64,000 nt of DNA. Source: Dehalococcoidia bacterium. GTDB lineage: Bacteria > Chloroflexota > Dehalococcoidia > UBA2979. Within the stretch, counting starts at the first letter, position 1. Each line of letters begins with the position of its first letter. The translations under genes and the position numbers were made by a program. The stretch is taken from positions 62,001 to 126,000 of the forward strand of contig WHSU01000001.1 of NCBI GenBank assembly GCA_009379925.1, written 5' to 3'. The notes under the pieces were generated by a model. It saw only the letters and a program-made list of their open reading frames with translations. It made no database searches and had not been told where the DNA came from. This document shows positions 16,412 to 24,272 of this stretch, in pieces.

Positions 16412-16872
16412 CACCCCTCGCCTCTCTCGCGGCGTTCCAGTGCTTCCGCGCACGCCGCGCACAATCCGCCGATGCCCATGTGCCGGATGTCCGGGGTGAA
16501 GTGACTGCGGCCGCGGATCTCGTCCTCGAGCCGCTCGACCCCGTCGAGCGCGATCTCCTGCACGTCCCCGCAGTCGCGGCACACCAGGTGGTGGTGCGGC
16601 CGCGCCTGGTCCGCCCACTCGTAGACCATGGTGCCGGTGCCGGCATCGAGCGCGGAGACGACGCCCGCCTGCTGCAGAGTCTCCAGCGTGCGATAGACCG
16701 TGGACAGCGAGATGACGGCGTGGGGGTCGGAGGAGAGCACGTCGCCGTGGATCTCATCGGCCGTTTGATGGCCAGTCCCATGCCTCAACGCCGAGAGGAT
16801 TTTCGAGCGCTGCACGGTCACGCGACAGCCGCTTTGACGGATCGCGCGCTCGACCTCGCCTTCGCAGCTCAT
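16411..16872 (-). CDS. Fur family metal-responsive repressor
   Basis: A 153-residue Fur-type regulator: winged helix with SLSTVYRTLETLQ recognition region, the HHHLVCRDCG motif (metal ligands plus first CxxC) and a C-terminal CAAC (second CxxC) for structural zinc. The ATG has AGGAGG 4-5 bases upstream, better than the in-frame extension to 16914. Coupling to cbiM by ATGA suggests a nickel- or cobalt-sensing Nur-like role, autoregulating the transporter; zinc (Zur) is the alternative. Confidence 0.9.
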   Translation of the reverse strand: MSCEGEVERAIRQSGCRVTVQRSKILSALRHGTGHQTADEIHGDVLSSDPHAVISLSTVYRTLETLQQAGVVSALDAGTGTMVYEWADQARPHHHLVCRDCGDVQEIALDGVERLEDEIRGRSHFTPDIRHMGIGGLCAACAEALERRERGEG

Positions 16873-17035
16873 CCCGCCTCCTGCCACTGTTCGCAAGTGC
16901 ATGGTATCGCACAATGCGTACGGGATGGCAAGCCGGCGAGCAGGCGTGGGCTCTGGTCAGAAACGCCACGAAATCGACATGCAGGCGTGGCCGCTTGTTA
17001 CTCGAAGGGCACGGACCGCCCCGTACTCTTCGTGC

Positions 17036-17140
17036 ATCCCCCTCGGGGGACATCGGCTACGGACCCGGTTCGCGCGGGGCCGGGTCCGTAGCCGGAACTA
17101 CGACCTCACCGAGACGCCCCCGGACCGGGGGCGTTTTGTT
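17036..17140 (+). ncRNA. Candidate small RNA with three consecutive hairpins
   Basis: The 363-base gap 16873-17235 contains no convincing gene but holds three strong hairpins: 17037-17050 (TCCCCC/GGGGGA), 17055-17093 (perfect 14-base-pair stem, GGCTACGGACCCGG with its complement at 17080-17093) and 17114-17134 followed by TTTTGTT. A weak promoter (CTCGAA 17001-17006, TACTCT 17024-17029, 17-base spacer) would start transcription near 17036, giving an RNA of about 105 bases. There is no plus-strand gene downstream for it to regulate in cis. The existence of an RNA is inference from structure. Confidence 0.4.
17114..17140 (+). terminator. Rho-independent terminator
   Basis: ACGCCCCCGG (17114-17123) and CCGGGGGCGT (17125-17134) form a GC-only stem directly followed by TTTTGTT on the plus strand. 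There is no upstream plus-strand protein gene for more than 3 kb, so the terminated transcript is probably the candidate small RNA. Confidence 0.75.
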
Positions 17141-17158
17141 GTGCACAGCGTGGAGTGC

Positions 17159-17182
17159 TGGTGCCCCTGGAGGGAGTCGAGC
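17159..17182 (-). repeat. Partial copy of the tRNA-Arg 3' end (possible att site)
   Basis: 24 bases match the 3' end of tRNA-Arg at 18394-18417 with two mismatches; the first 17 (CCA end, acceptor strand and half of the T arm) are identical. The copy lies on the side where an element integrated into the tRNA 3' end would leave its distal attachment site. The sequence beyond the T loop does not form a tRNA. Confidence 0.65.
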
Positions 17183-17235
17183 GGGGACAGTCCGACTCGA
17201 TGGCTGCTGAGATGAGCGCGCGTCTCTCGGGAAGC

Positions 17236-17772
17236 TCAGCGCTGCTGCGGCGCTCGATCCTCGCGGGTCCCCTGCTCGGAGGGGGCCGTCGGACACGCAC
17301 CCACGACAGCCTGGGCGCGGATCAGTAGGGTCCAACCCAGCAGGATCAGCGACGCAAGCCCGATGTAGAGCTGGCTCGGTCCGAAGACATTCAGCGCGCC
17401 AGAGGTTCCCAGCAAGAGGACGGCTGCCTGGTTACATACCGGGCAACCAACGGCGATGACGGTGAGCACACCTCCGGTCGCAGCCTTTCCCTGACCCGCC
17501 ACGATTGGCGCAAGCGCGAAGGTCCCGATGATGAGCCCACCGAGGGCGGCCGACATCACCCAGATCACGTAGTCCTGCGGGCGTGCGGCGATCTGGCGAT
17601 CGAAGATCGGGTTCTCGATGAGCGAAGCGGGGATACCGATGACCACGAAGGTCGCGATCGCGCCGAGCAGCGCGAGCGACCAGCCGCGCACGCCGAACAA
17701 CGCGAGTGCGGTACGCAACGCCGCGAACTGTTCCGCTGGCTCGAACTTGAAGGCACGCCACAGCGCGGTCAT
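17236..17772 (-). CDS. Integral membrane protein with in-membrane CPVCN motif
   Basis: 178 residues with four or five membrane segments. The most striking feature is AVGCPVCNQAAVLLLGTSGALN at the start of the fourth segment, a CxxC pair that could be redox active or bind metal. I recognise similar uncharacterised actinobacterial proteins but no function. The start ATG has GGGGA upstream. It follows the MarR gene by 24 bases in the same operon and is probably its target. It lies inside the islet bounded by tRNA-Arg and its 3'-end copy. Confidence 0.65.
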   Translation of the reverse strand: MTALWRAFKFEPAEQFAALRTALALFGVRGWSLALLGAIATFVVIGIPASLIENPIFDRQIAARPQDYVIWVMSAALGGLIIGTFALAPIVAGQGKAATGGVLTVIAVGCPVCNQAAVLLLGTSGALNVFGPSQLYIGLASLILLGWTLLIRAQAVVGACPTAPSEQGTREDRAPQQR

Positions 17773-17796
17773 CGCATCTCCCCTTGATCCACCTGT

Positions 17797-18279
17797 TCAT
17801 CCAACTCGTTGTGACTCGGCCGCCCTCGACGAGGACGCCGTCCAGGAACCGAGACGCGCGAGTACGCTATCGATGGTCGTCATGAACTCAGGTAACGCAG
17901 CGGATGGGACGTCCGCAAAGAGCGTCGATGCAAACTGCTCTCCGGCGGCCTCCCAATCGTCAGTGGCCTTGGTGCCGCGGTCGGTCAGAGTCACGAGCGT
18001 CGCGCGACGGTCACCGGGGTGGCGTTCCCGGGTGACGAACTCGCCGGCCTCGAGCGCGTCGACCAGCCCCGTCACGTTCCTCGGCGTGCACTGTAGTGCT
18101 TGACTGAGAGCGCGCTGCGTCATCGGACCCACCGCGCGCAGGCGCCAGAGCACTTCCGCTCGGGGCACCGTGAGACCCAGTTCGCCGAGGTCCCGCTCCA
18201 TGGCTCCGTTCAGCAGGAACGCCAACTCGAACAGGCGATCGAGGCCTTCGCGCCGTAGATCGGTCGTCTGTCCGTCCAT
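17797..18279 (-). CDS. MarR family transcriptional regulator
   Basis: A 160-residue winged-helix repressor: TQRALSQALQCTPRNVTGLVDALEAGEFVTRERHPGDRRATLVTLTDRG is the MarR DNA-binding domain, here listed in pieces TQRALSQAL, RNVTGLVDALE and HPGDRRATLVTLT. A perfect palindrome lies 18 bases upstream, so autoregulation is likely. The promoter geometry implies an almost leaderless mRNA. It leads a two-gene operon with the CPVCN membrane protein. Confidence 0.92.
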   Translation of the reverse strand: MDGQTTDLRREGLDRLFELAFLLNGAMERDLGELGLTVPRAEVLWRLRAVGPMTQRALSQALQCTPRNVTGLVDALEAGEFVTRERHPGDRRATLVTLTDRGTKATDDWEAAGEQFASTLFADVPSAALPEFMTTIDSVLARLGSWTASSSRAAESQRVG

Positions 18280-18287
18280 TGTGGTGG

Positions 18288-18316
18288 ATGGTACATCATG
18301 TAGTCACTACATGGAA
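18288..18316 (-). promoter_or_regulatory. MarR promoter with palindromic operator
   Basis: On the minus strand TTCCAT (18316-18311) and TACCAT (18293-18288) are 17 bases apart, and TACCAT is 8 bases before the ATG. The operator CATGTAGT-c-ACTACATG (18297-18313) is a perfect 8-base inverted repeat filling the spacer and touching the -35 box, the typical position for a MarR autorepressor. Confidence 0.7.
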
Positions 18317-18393
18317 TGTGGCACTTTGGGCGGCACCGACCAGCGCCCGGAGAGCCCGGAACGTCGCTTATGTCCTGCCTGAATCTGGGAGGG

Positions 18394-18469
18394 TGGTGCC
18401 CCTGGAGGGATTCGAACCCCCGGCCGGCGGATTAGAAGGCCGCTGCTCTGTCCACTGAGCTACAGAGGC
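18394..18469 (-). tRNA. tRNA-Arg (anticodon UCU)
   Basis: All arms fold: acceptor GCCTCTG with CAGGGGC, D stem GCTC/GAGC, anticodon loop CTTCTAA with a single C-U mismatch closing the stem, variable loop CGGCC, T stem GGGGG/CCCTC with loop TTCGAAT, discriminator A and an encoded CCA. The anticodon TCT reads AGA/AGG. The length is 76 bases. Its 3' end is duplicated at 17159-17182. Confidence 0.96.
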
Positions 18470-18477
18470 ACGTCTCA

Positions 18478-18483
18478 ATTGTA
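18478..18483 (-). promoter_or_regulatory. Candidate -10 box for tRNA-Arg
   Basis: On the minus strand TACAAT lies 8 bases before the tRNA 5' end, a good -10 sequence at the expected distance. No clear -35 box is visible. Confidence 0.5.
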
Positions 18484-18544
18484 GAACGGCAGGGCCGGCG
18501 CCATCGAGGGTGGGCGAGCCCGCGAGGGCGGCCGGGACCAGCGA

Positions 18545-19486
18545 TCAAGCGGATCCCTGCTGCTCGCGGAACCACTCGACGGTGCGCTCCAGGCCATCCT
18601 CCAGGCTGACCGACGGGCGCCAGCCCCACGCCTCCAGGGCGGGACGAGGGCTCAGCGAGATTCGGGCGATGTCGCCGGGACGCTCGGGCGCCACGACCGC
18701 GGGCGCCTCGTAGCCGGTAATGGACGCCAGCAGGTCGAAGATGCGGCGCGTCGAGGTCTCCTCGCCGGTGCCCACCACCGCGGCGCGGGGCTCGGCTGCA
18801 TCGGCGGCGCGCAGGAACGCCTCCACCGTGTCGTCCACGTAGACGTAGTCGCGCGTCTGGCTGCCGTCGCCAAAGATCGTGACCGGCTCACCTCGCAGCA
18901 TGCGCTGGGCGAAGATGGCGACCACGCCGGCCTCGCCGTGCGGGTCCTGTGCGGGGCCATAGATGTTGGCCGGCCGCAGCACCGCGACCTCCATCCCGGT
19001 CTGCACCGAGACCACGTGCAGGTACTGTTCCGCCGCCGCCTTAGAGACGCCGTAGATCGAGAGCGGCTCCACCGGCGTCCCTTCGCCCGCGGGCAGGGCC
19101 TCGGGCGGCGGGGCGCCGTACATGGCGCCACCCGTCGAGGCGAAGACAAAGCGCCGCGCGCCCGCCTCCGCGGCTGCCTGCGCAAGGTGGATCGTGGCGG
19201 TCACATTCGTCTCGACATCGAGCGCCGGTTCGCGCATCGAGACGGCGACCGACGCCTGCGCCGCGAGGTGGAAGACCAGCGCCGGACGTACGTCCAGCAC
19301 GGAGCGGCGCAGCGCGTCCGCGTCGCGGATGTCCTGTTCGATTGTGCGCACACCCTCACCCAGCGGCGTACGCGGCGGCGCCTGGTCGATCGAGGTGACC
19401 TCGTAGCCGGCGGCGGCGAGACGACGCGCCAGGTGGCCGCCCACGAAGCCCGAGGCGCCGGTCACCAGAACCCTGCGATCGTCCAT
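18545..19486 (-). CDS. NAD-dependent epimerase/dehydratase (GalE-like)
   Basis: A 313-residue extended short-chain dehydrogenase. NAD-binding GASGFVGGHLARRL at the N-terminus, FHLAAQASVAVS, catalytic Tyr and Lys in YGVSKAAAEQY, and RDYVYVDDTVEAF match nucleotide-sugar epimerases such as UDP-glucose 4-epimerase. The exact sugar cannot be read from sequence. It stands alone; the next minus-strand gene upstream is unrelated. Confidence 0.87.
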   Translation of the reverse strand: MDDRRVLVTGASGFVGGHLARRLAAAGYEVTSIDQAPPRTPLGEGVRTIEQDIRDADALRRSVLDVRPALVFHLAAQASVAVSMREPALDVETNVTATIHLAQAAAEAGARRFVFASTGGAMYGAPPPEALPAGEGTPVEPLSIYGVSKAAAEQYLHVVSVQTGMEVAVLRPANIYGPAQDPHGEAGVVAIFAQRMLRGEPVTIFGDGSQTRDYVYVDDTVEAFLRAADAAEPRAAVVGTGEETSTRRIFDLLASITGYEAPAVVAPERPGDIARISLSPRPALEAWGWRPSVSLEDGLERTVEWFREQQGSA

Positions 19487-19592
19487 GCATCCCTCTTCGC
19501 TGCCCCGCCCGGTCTAGCCCTCTGTCGAGTATTTGGAGCAGTCGGGCGCGGGCGCAAGCCGCGCGGGGGGCGCATGCCGCCCCTAGGGGATG

Positions 19593-20000
19593 CTAGCGCT
19601 GCGCGGCGAGGGAGGTGCGGTCGCCCCAATCCGGCTCCAGGTGCGGGTAGACCGAGCCGTAGTGCGCGACTGAGCACGCGTACCACTCGGCTTCGGACTC
19701 CCAGCAGTAATCCGATGCCCACACGGGGCGCGCGAGCGGACGCAGGGTGGGGCTGCCGTCCATCGCGCCGTTGTCCACGCAGTCGTAGACGTGAGCCAGC
19801 TCGTGTACGAGGGTTTCCAGGCTGACGCTGGGGCTGAGCCACAGTTCCGGGTGCCCGCCCGGGCAGCCGACCGCCGCCTCGGCGGTGCGGACGCTGCCGT
19901 AGAGGTCGGTGAACTCCACCGGTCCGCCGAGGCGGTAGACCGTGACGTCCGGGCCGGCCTGAGCGGCCAGCGCGAGCAGCAGAGTGAGCAGTCCGAGCAT
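19593..20000 (-). CDS. Small secreted protein with HExxH motif
   Basis: 135 residues. A short hydrophobic N-terminus ending in AQA looks like a signal peptide. The mature part contains VHELAHVYDC, a zincin-type HExxH, plus WESEAEWYACS further on, which could supply a downstream Glu ligand, and several cysteines consistent with disulfides. I do not recognise the family. It may be a small extracellular metalloprotease or a non-catalytic relative. The 138-base gap beyond it (20001-20138) holds nothing evident. Confidence 0.6.
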   Translation of the reverse strand: MLGLLTLLLALAAQAGPDVTVYRLGGPVEFTDLYGSVRTAEAAVGCPGGHPELWLSPSVSLETLVHELAHVYDCVDNGAMDGSPTLRPLARPVWASDYCWESEAEWYACSVAHYGSVYPHLEPDWGDRTSLAAQR

Positions 20001-20138
20001 CGATGACGGTCGCGCCCACGCGGCGCGCCACGCCCGACCTGCACGGGCGCCCCTCCACCTCCATCATTCGACCGACGGGCGGCGTTTCCGTAGCCGGAGA
20101 AACCCGACGTCCAGGCCTGGAGACCACCTACGGCGCGT

Positions 20139-21113
20139 TCAGCGCGAACGGGGATCGAGGGCGTCACGCAGGCCATCGCCCAGGAACTGGAAGGCCAGGA
20201 AGAGCAGCGCCAGGATGCCCGCCGGGAAAGCGAGCCCGGTCCAGGTGATCTGGACGAAGTCGAAGTGCTCCCGGATGAGCACCCCGAGGCTGGGGGTCGG
20301 CGGGTTCACCCCCACGCCGATGAACGACAGCGCCGCCTCCGCGAAGATGGCCCGCGGCACCAGGAAGGTCGCCTCCACGATCAGCGGCCCGGTGGCGTTC
20401 GGTAGCCAGTGGCGCGTCGCGATACGCGTCTGCGAGGCGCCCAGGGCGCGCGCTGCCTGGCTGTACTCGGTCTCCCGGATCGCCAGCAGCTGGCCGCGCA
20501 CCAGGCGCGCCATGGTGGGCCACGCGGTCAGAGAGATCGCCAGGAACAGGATCCACACGCTGGCGTCGACGCCCGCGATCGACCGGAAGCCGAGCACCTC
20601 GTTTCCGAGGGCCGCCGAGAGCAGGATGATCAGCAGCAGGTCCGGGAAGGCATACGCGACGTCCGTCGCGCGCATCAGCACCGCGTCGAAGGGTCGTGGC
20701 CCCGCGACCGCCAGCATCCCGACGGCGACGCCGATGACGGTGACGATGGCAATCGCGAAGAAGGCGGCCGCGAGCGAGATGCGCAGGCCGTAGACCGTGC
20801 GGCTGAAGATGTCGCGTGCGAGCTGGTCCGTGCCGAAGAAGTGCTCTGCCGACGGCGCTTCGTACTTTCCGGTGTCGCGGAGGGCCAGCGGGTCGGCGGG
20901 TGCGGCGCCCGAGGGCGCCTCGAGGAACTGCCGCGACGGATCGTATGGCGCGATCAGGTCGGCGAACAACGCCACGAACACCAGGGCGGCGATGAGCGCC
21001 AACGAGGCGGTCGCCGCGCGGTTGCGGCGCAGGCGACGGAAGGCGTCGCGATAGAGGCCGCCACGTCGCGTCAGTGTGGCCCCGGGGAGCGCGGGGCCGG
21101 CGACGGCGCTCAC
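20139..21113 (-). CDS. Peptide-type ABC transporter permease (DppC/OppC-like)
   Basis: A 324-residue permease with six membrane segments, an N-terminal OppC_N-type segment, and the EAA loop with ALGASQTRIATRHWLPN. It would form the channel with the upstream permease for uptake of peptides, nickel complexes or other solutes. The GTG start overlaps the DppB-like stop as GTGA. No ATPase gene follows; the operon ends here. Confidence 0.93.
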   Translation of the reverse strand: MSAVAGPALPGATLTRRGGLYRDAFRRLRRNRAATASLALIAALVFVALFADLIAPYDPSRQFLEAPSGAAPADPLALRDTGKYEAPSAEHFFGTDQLARDIFSRTVYGLRISLAAAFFAIAIVTVIGVAVGMLAVAGPRPFDAVLMRATDVAYAFPDLLLIILLSAALGNEVLGFRSIAGVDASVWILFLAISLTAWPTMARLVRGQLLAIRETEYSQAARALGASQTRIATRHWLPNATGPLIVEATFLVPRAIFAEAALSFIGVGVNPPTPSLGVLIREHFDFVQITWTGLAFPAGILALLFLAFQFLGDGLRDALDPRSR

Positions 21114-22060
21114 GAGGCGAGCCGCACGCGCGGGTCAACCAGCGGGTACGCGAGGTCGACGGCCAGGTTCACCGCCATGATCACCGCCGCGTACATCAGC
21201 GTCGTGCCCATGATCATGCCGTAGTCGCGCTGACTGACCGACGTGATGAACGCGGAGCCGATGCCCGGCAGTCCAAAGATGCTCTCGATGATGATCGAGC
21301 CGGTGATCAGCACGGCGAAGATCGGCCCGACCAGCGTCAGGATCGGGATCAGCGCATTGCGCAGGCCATGCCGCAGCGTGACGGCGTGCGTCGAGAGCCC
21401 CTTCGCGCGGGCCGTGCGCATGTAGTCCATGTCCAGCACTTCCAGCATGGCGCCGCGCGTGAGCCGCGCCAGGTGGGCCATGGAGGGTGCGCCGAGGGCG
21501 ACCGCCGGGAGGATGCCGTTCTTCAGGCTGCCCCAGCTCTCGCCAAAGCCTCGCCCCATGCGCACGTCGAACCAGTCCAGCCATACGGCGAAGACGAGCA
21601 GCATGAAGAACGCCAGCACGAAGCTGGGCACCGCCGCCAGCGTCGTGCTCGCCGCAAGCCCGAGGTAGTCCCAGCCTGTGTTGCGACGGACCGCCGTCAC
21701 CACACCCATCGGGATCCCCACGCCGAGTACCAGCGCGAAGGACATGACGCCCAGCAACAGCGACGGCTTCATCCGCTCCAGCATGATGTCGGTCACGCTG
21801 CGGCCGCTCTGCGCGAACGAGAGCCCGAGGTCACCGCGTGCCAGCCGCCCGAGAAACGCGCCGAATTGCTGCGGCAGCGGCCGGTCCAACCCGTAGTACG
21901 CCTCTTGCTGGCGGACGAAGTCCTCGGAGACGCCGCGTTCGACCGAACGCGCCTCGAAGGGGCCGCCGGGGACGGCATGCATCAGGGCGAAGGTGATCAG
22001 CGCGACGAAGAAGAGTGTGACGGCTGCCTGCACCAGCCGGCCGAGGACGTATCGCGCCAC
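21110..22060 (-). CDS. Peptide-type ABC transporter permease (DppB/OppB-like)
   Basis: A 316-residue permease of the BPD_transp_1 family with N-terminal RYVLGRLVQA, TFALMHAVPGGPF, and the coupling loop YMRTARAKGLSTHAVTLRHGLRN. GTG 22060 with GGAGG 5 bases upstream is the best start; the frame extends to 22099 without a ribosome site. Its stop overlaps the DppC-like start as GTGA. It follows the binding-protein gene. Confidence 0.93.
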   Translation of the reverse strand: MARYVLGRLVQAAVTLFFVALITFALMHAVPGGPFEARSVERGVSEDFVRQQEAYYGLDRPLPQQFGAFLGRLARGDLGLSFAQSGRSVTDIMLERMKPSLLLGVMSFALVLGVGIPMGVVTAVRRNTGWDYLGLAASTTLAAVPSFVLAFFMLLVFAVWLDWFDVRMGRGFGESWGSLKNGILPAVALGAPSMAHLARLTRGAMLEVLDMDYMRTARAKGLSTHAVTLRHGLRNALIPILTLVGPIFAVLITGSIIIESIFGLPGIGSAFITSVSQRDYGMIMGTTLMYAAVIMAVNLAVDLAYPLVDPRVRLAS

Positions 22061-22196
22061 TGCCGCCTCCGGACCCGTCGCGGCGCCACCTGCGTCCACC
22101 GCAGTCTACGCGAGGCAGCGCAGACAGCGATGCCGGAGCGACGCCACGCTCTGGTGGCCTCGCCCCGACTTCGATGTCCCTTGCAGGCGTCAGCCG

Positions 22197-23936
22197 CTAC
22201 TCGCGGCCATCGATCGAGATGCCCCAGAAGTAGACGTCGCCGGGCATGTTGTGCTCCAGGGCGCTGGGGACGAAGCCCTGCACCCACGGCTGCACCAGCA
22301 CGTTGCGCCGTCCGTTGTAGAGCGGGGCGAAGGGCGCGTCGGCCATCAGGATCTCCTGCGCCTGCTGATAGAGACTGAGCCGCTCGTCCTGGTCCAGCTC
22401 TACCTCGGCGGCGTCGACGAGTTCGTCGTACTCAGCGTTGCTGTAGTTGCCGGCGTTCAGGCCGGAGCCGGTGCGGAACAGCGGCATCCAGTTGTGCGGG
22501 TCGGGGTAATCGGCCCCCCAGCCGCCCATGATCACCTGGAAGTTGCCCGCGGCCCGCTCGGCGCCGTACGCGGCGCCCTCGAGCGCGTTGATGGTGACCG
22601 AGATGCCGAGGTTCTGCTCCCACTGCTGCTCCAGCCACTGGGCGGTGATCTGCGGGACGGTCACGGCCGCGATCAGGACCTCCAGCTCCAGGCCTTCGCC
22701 CTCCGGATAGCCGGCGTCCGCGAGCAGTTGCCGGGACTCCTCGATGGCGTCCGCATACTGCTGCCCGGCCTCCGGGTCGTGGCCGGGCATTCCGGGCGGG
22801 ATCCACGCCACCGCCGGCAGTACCTGGCCCTCACGGACGGACTCGGCGTACTCCTCGCGGTCGAATGCGCCGGTCAGGGCGCGGCGCACATCGGCGTTGG
22901 CCAGGGCGGGGTCATCCACGTTGAAGTAGAAACCGGTCGTGCTCAGCTCGGCGTAGGCGTCGAACTGCTCCTGCAGTTCCGGGTCGCGACGCACTTGCTC
23001 GAGCTCGGTGGGCCCGAGGCGCACGATGTCCAGCTCCCCCTCCTGGAAGGCCAGGAAGGCGACGGCGGCGTCCGCGATGATGTCGATGTCGATGGTCTCC
23101 AGACGGACATCGCTTGCGGCGTACCACTCCGGGTTGCGGGTGAGCGTCAGGTCCTGCCCGTGGGTCCACGAGGAGAGCATGAAGGGGCCGCTGGACACGA
23201 GGTTGCCGGGCTCCGTCCACGCGTCGCCCTGCTGTTCGACGATGTCGGCGCGTGCCGGGTAGAGGGGCCACATGGTGGTGAGCAGGAGGAAGACGGGGCT
23301 CGGGCGGCTCAACGTGTAGACCACGGTCTGGTCGTCCGGCGCCGCGACCTGGAGATTCTCCACCACCTCGCGCTGGAGCGCCTCCAGGTCCGCGCCCTCG
23401 ACCTCGGCGGCAAGCGCCTCGGCGAGTTCGTCGTTCTTCCCGGCGGCGTCGATCATGCGGAAGAGGTCGGCGTATGGGCTCTGGTTGCCAGGCTCGAAGA
23501 GCCGGCGGGCGCCATCCACGAAGTGCTGGGCGACCAGCGGCTCGCCGTCCGACCATTTGAGGCCATCGCGCAGGGTGAACGTGTAGGTGAGGCCGTCCTC
23601 CGAGATGCCCCCGTTCTCCACGGTCGGCACGTCGGCGGCCAGTTGCGGCTGGATGTCCAGTTCCGGGCTCACGGCCAGCAGACCGGAATTGAGGTTGCGG
23701 ACGATCGAGAGGCTTGCGGCGTCCGATGCGCGTTGCGGGTCAAGGGTCTCCGGTTCGCCCTCCAATCGCACCCTCAGGACCTGCTCCCCGTCGCCCCCAG
23801 TCGGGGCGGTGGCGCTGTCCGTGGCCACCGGCGTCCCATCGTCGGTGCTGTCCGCGTCGCCGACGCAGGCGAGAGCCAGGGCCAGCATTGCAGCCGCGAA
23901 GAGCGGCAGAGCGGCGCGCCTGCTGAAAGTCCGCAT
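22197..23936 (-). CDS. ABC transporter substrate-binding lipoprotein (SBP_bac_5)
   Basis: A 579-residue extracytoplasmic binding protein of the oligopeptide/dipeptide family. A hydrophobic signal ends in a lipobox (ALAC), so it is membrane-anchored. Family features include GEPETLDPQRASDA, LRDGLKWSDGEPLVAQHFV and GGWGADYPDPHNWM. ATG 23936 has AAGGAGG 6 bases upstream, better than GTG 23939. It is the first gene of the operon with the two permeases; ligand unknown. Confidence 0.93.
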   Translation of the reverse strand: MRTFSRRAALPLFAAAMLALALACVGDADSTDDGTPVATDSATAPTGGDGEQVLRVRLEGEPETLDPQRASDAASLSIVRNLNSGLLAVSPELDIQPQLAADVPTVENGGISEDGLTYTFTLRDGLKWSDGEPLVAQHFVDGARRLFEPGNQSPYADLFRMIDAAGKNDELAEALAAEVEGADLEALQREVVENLQVAAPDDQTVVYTLSRPSPVFLLLTTMWPLYPARADIVEQQGDAWTEPGNLVSSGPFMLSSWTHGQDLTLTRNPEWYAASDVRLETIDIDIIADAAVAFLAFQEGELDIVRLGPTELEQVRRDPELQEQFDAYAELSTTGFYFNVDDPALANADVRRALTGAFDREEYAESVREGQVLPAVAWIPPGMPGHDPEAGQQYADAIEESRQLLADAGYPEGEGLELEVLIAAVTVPQITAQWLEQQWEQNLGISVTINALEGAAYGAERAAGNFQVIMGGWGADYPDPHNWMPLFRTGSGLNAGNYSNAEYDELVDAAEVELDQDERLSLYQQAQEILMADAPFAPLYNGRRNVLVQPWVQGFVPSALEHNMPGDVYFWGISIDGRE

Positions 23937-24272
23937 CACGGTCCTCCTTGGTGGTCGACACCCGCCCTATCCCACTCGTGCGCAGTCGCAGACGGGTAGG
24001 CAGCACCGGCCGGCGTGACCGGGACTGCTCATATTCTCGGACGAATGGGTCAACACAAGAACGGGGATCACCCTAACTGCGCCGGAAGCAAGCCACGTAT
24101 GGCACAGGGAGCGTACGTGAGGGTGCGAGCGGTCGCGCCGCTCCCCAGCGAGCGCGCGCGCCCTCTCGGCGGGGCGCGCCACCACGTCGACCGGCGGCTT
24201 CGCCCGCGCTGGCGGTGTGTCGGCGGCCCGTGGCACTATGAGGGTCACACTGCACATCAGGCGGGAGTGACG
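23937..24272. other. Divergent intergenic region between the ABC operon and tetR
   Basis: A 336-base gap with no credible gene. It must hold the promoters of the binding-protein gene (minus) and of tetR (plus). The minus strand offers TTGTGT and AATATG 17 bases apart as a weak pair. A very GC-rich core near 24140-24220 has no clear repeat structure. Confidence 0.4.

Noticed and set aside
21993-23999. 668-codon plus-strand frame over the substrate-binding protein gene
   Set aside because: Antisense shadow; the sense strand has a lipobox, a full-length SBP_bac_5 protein and a strong ribosome site.
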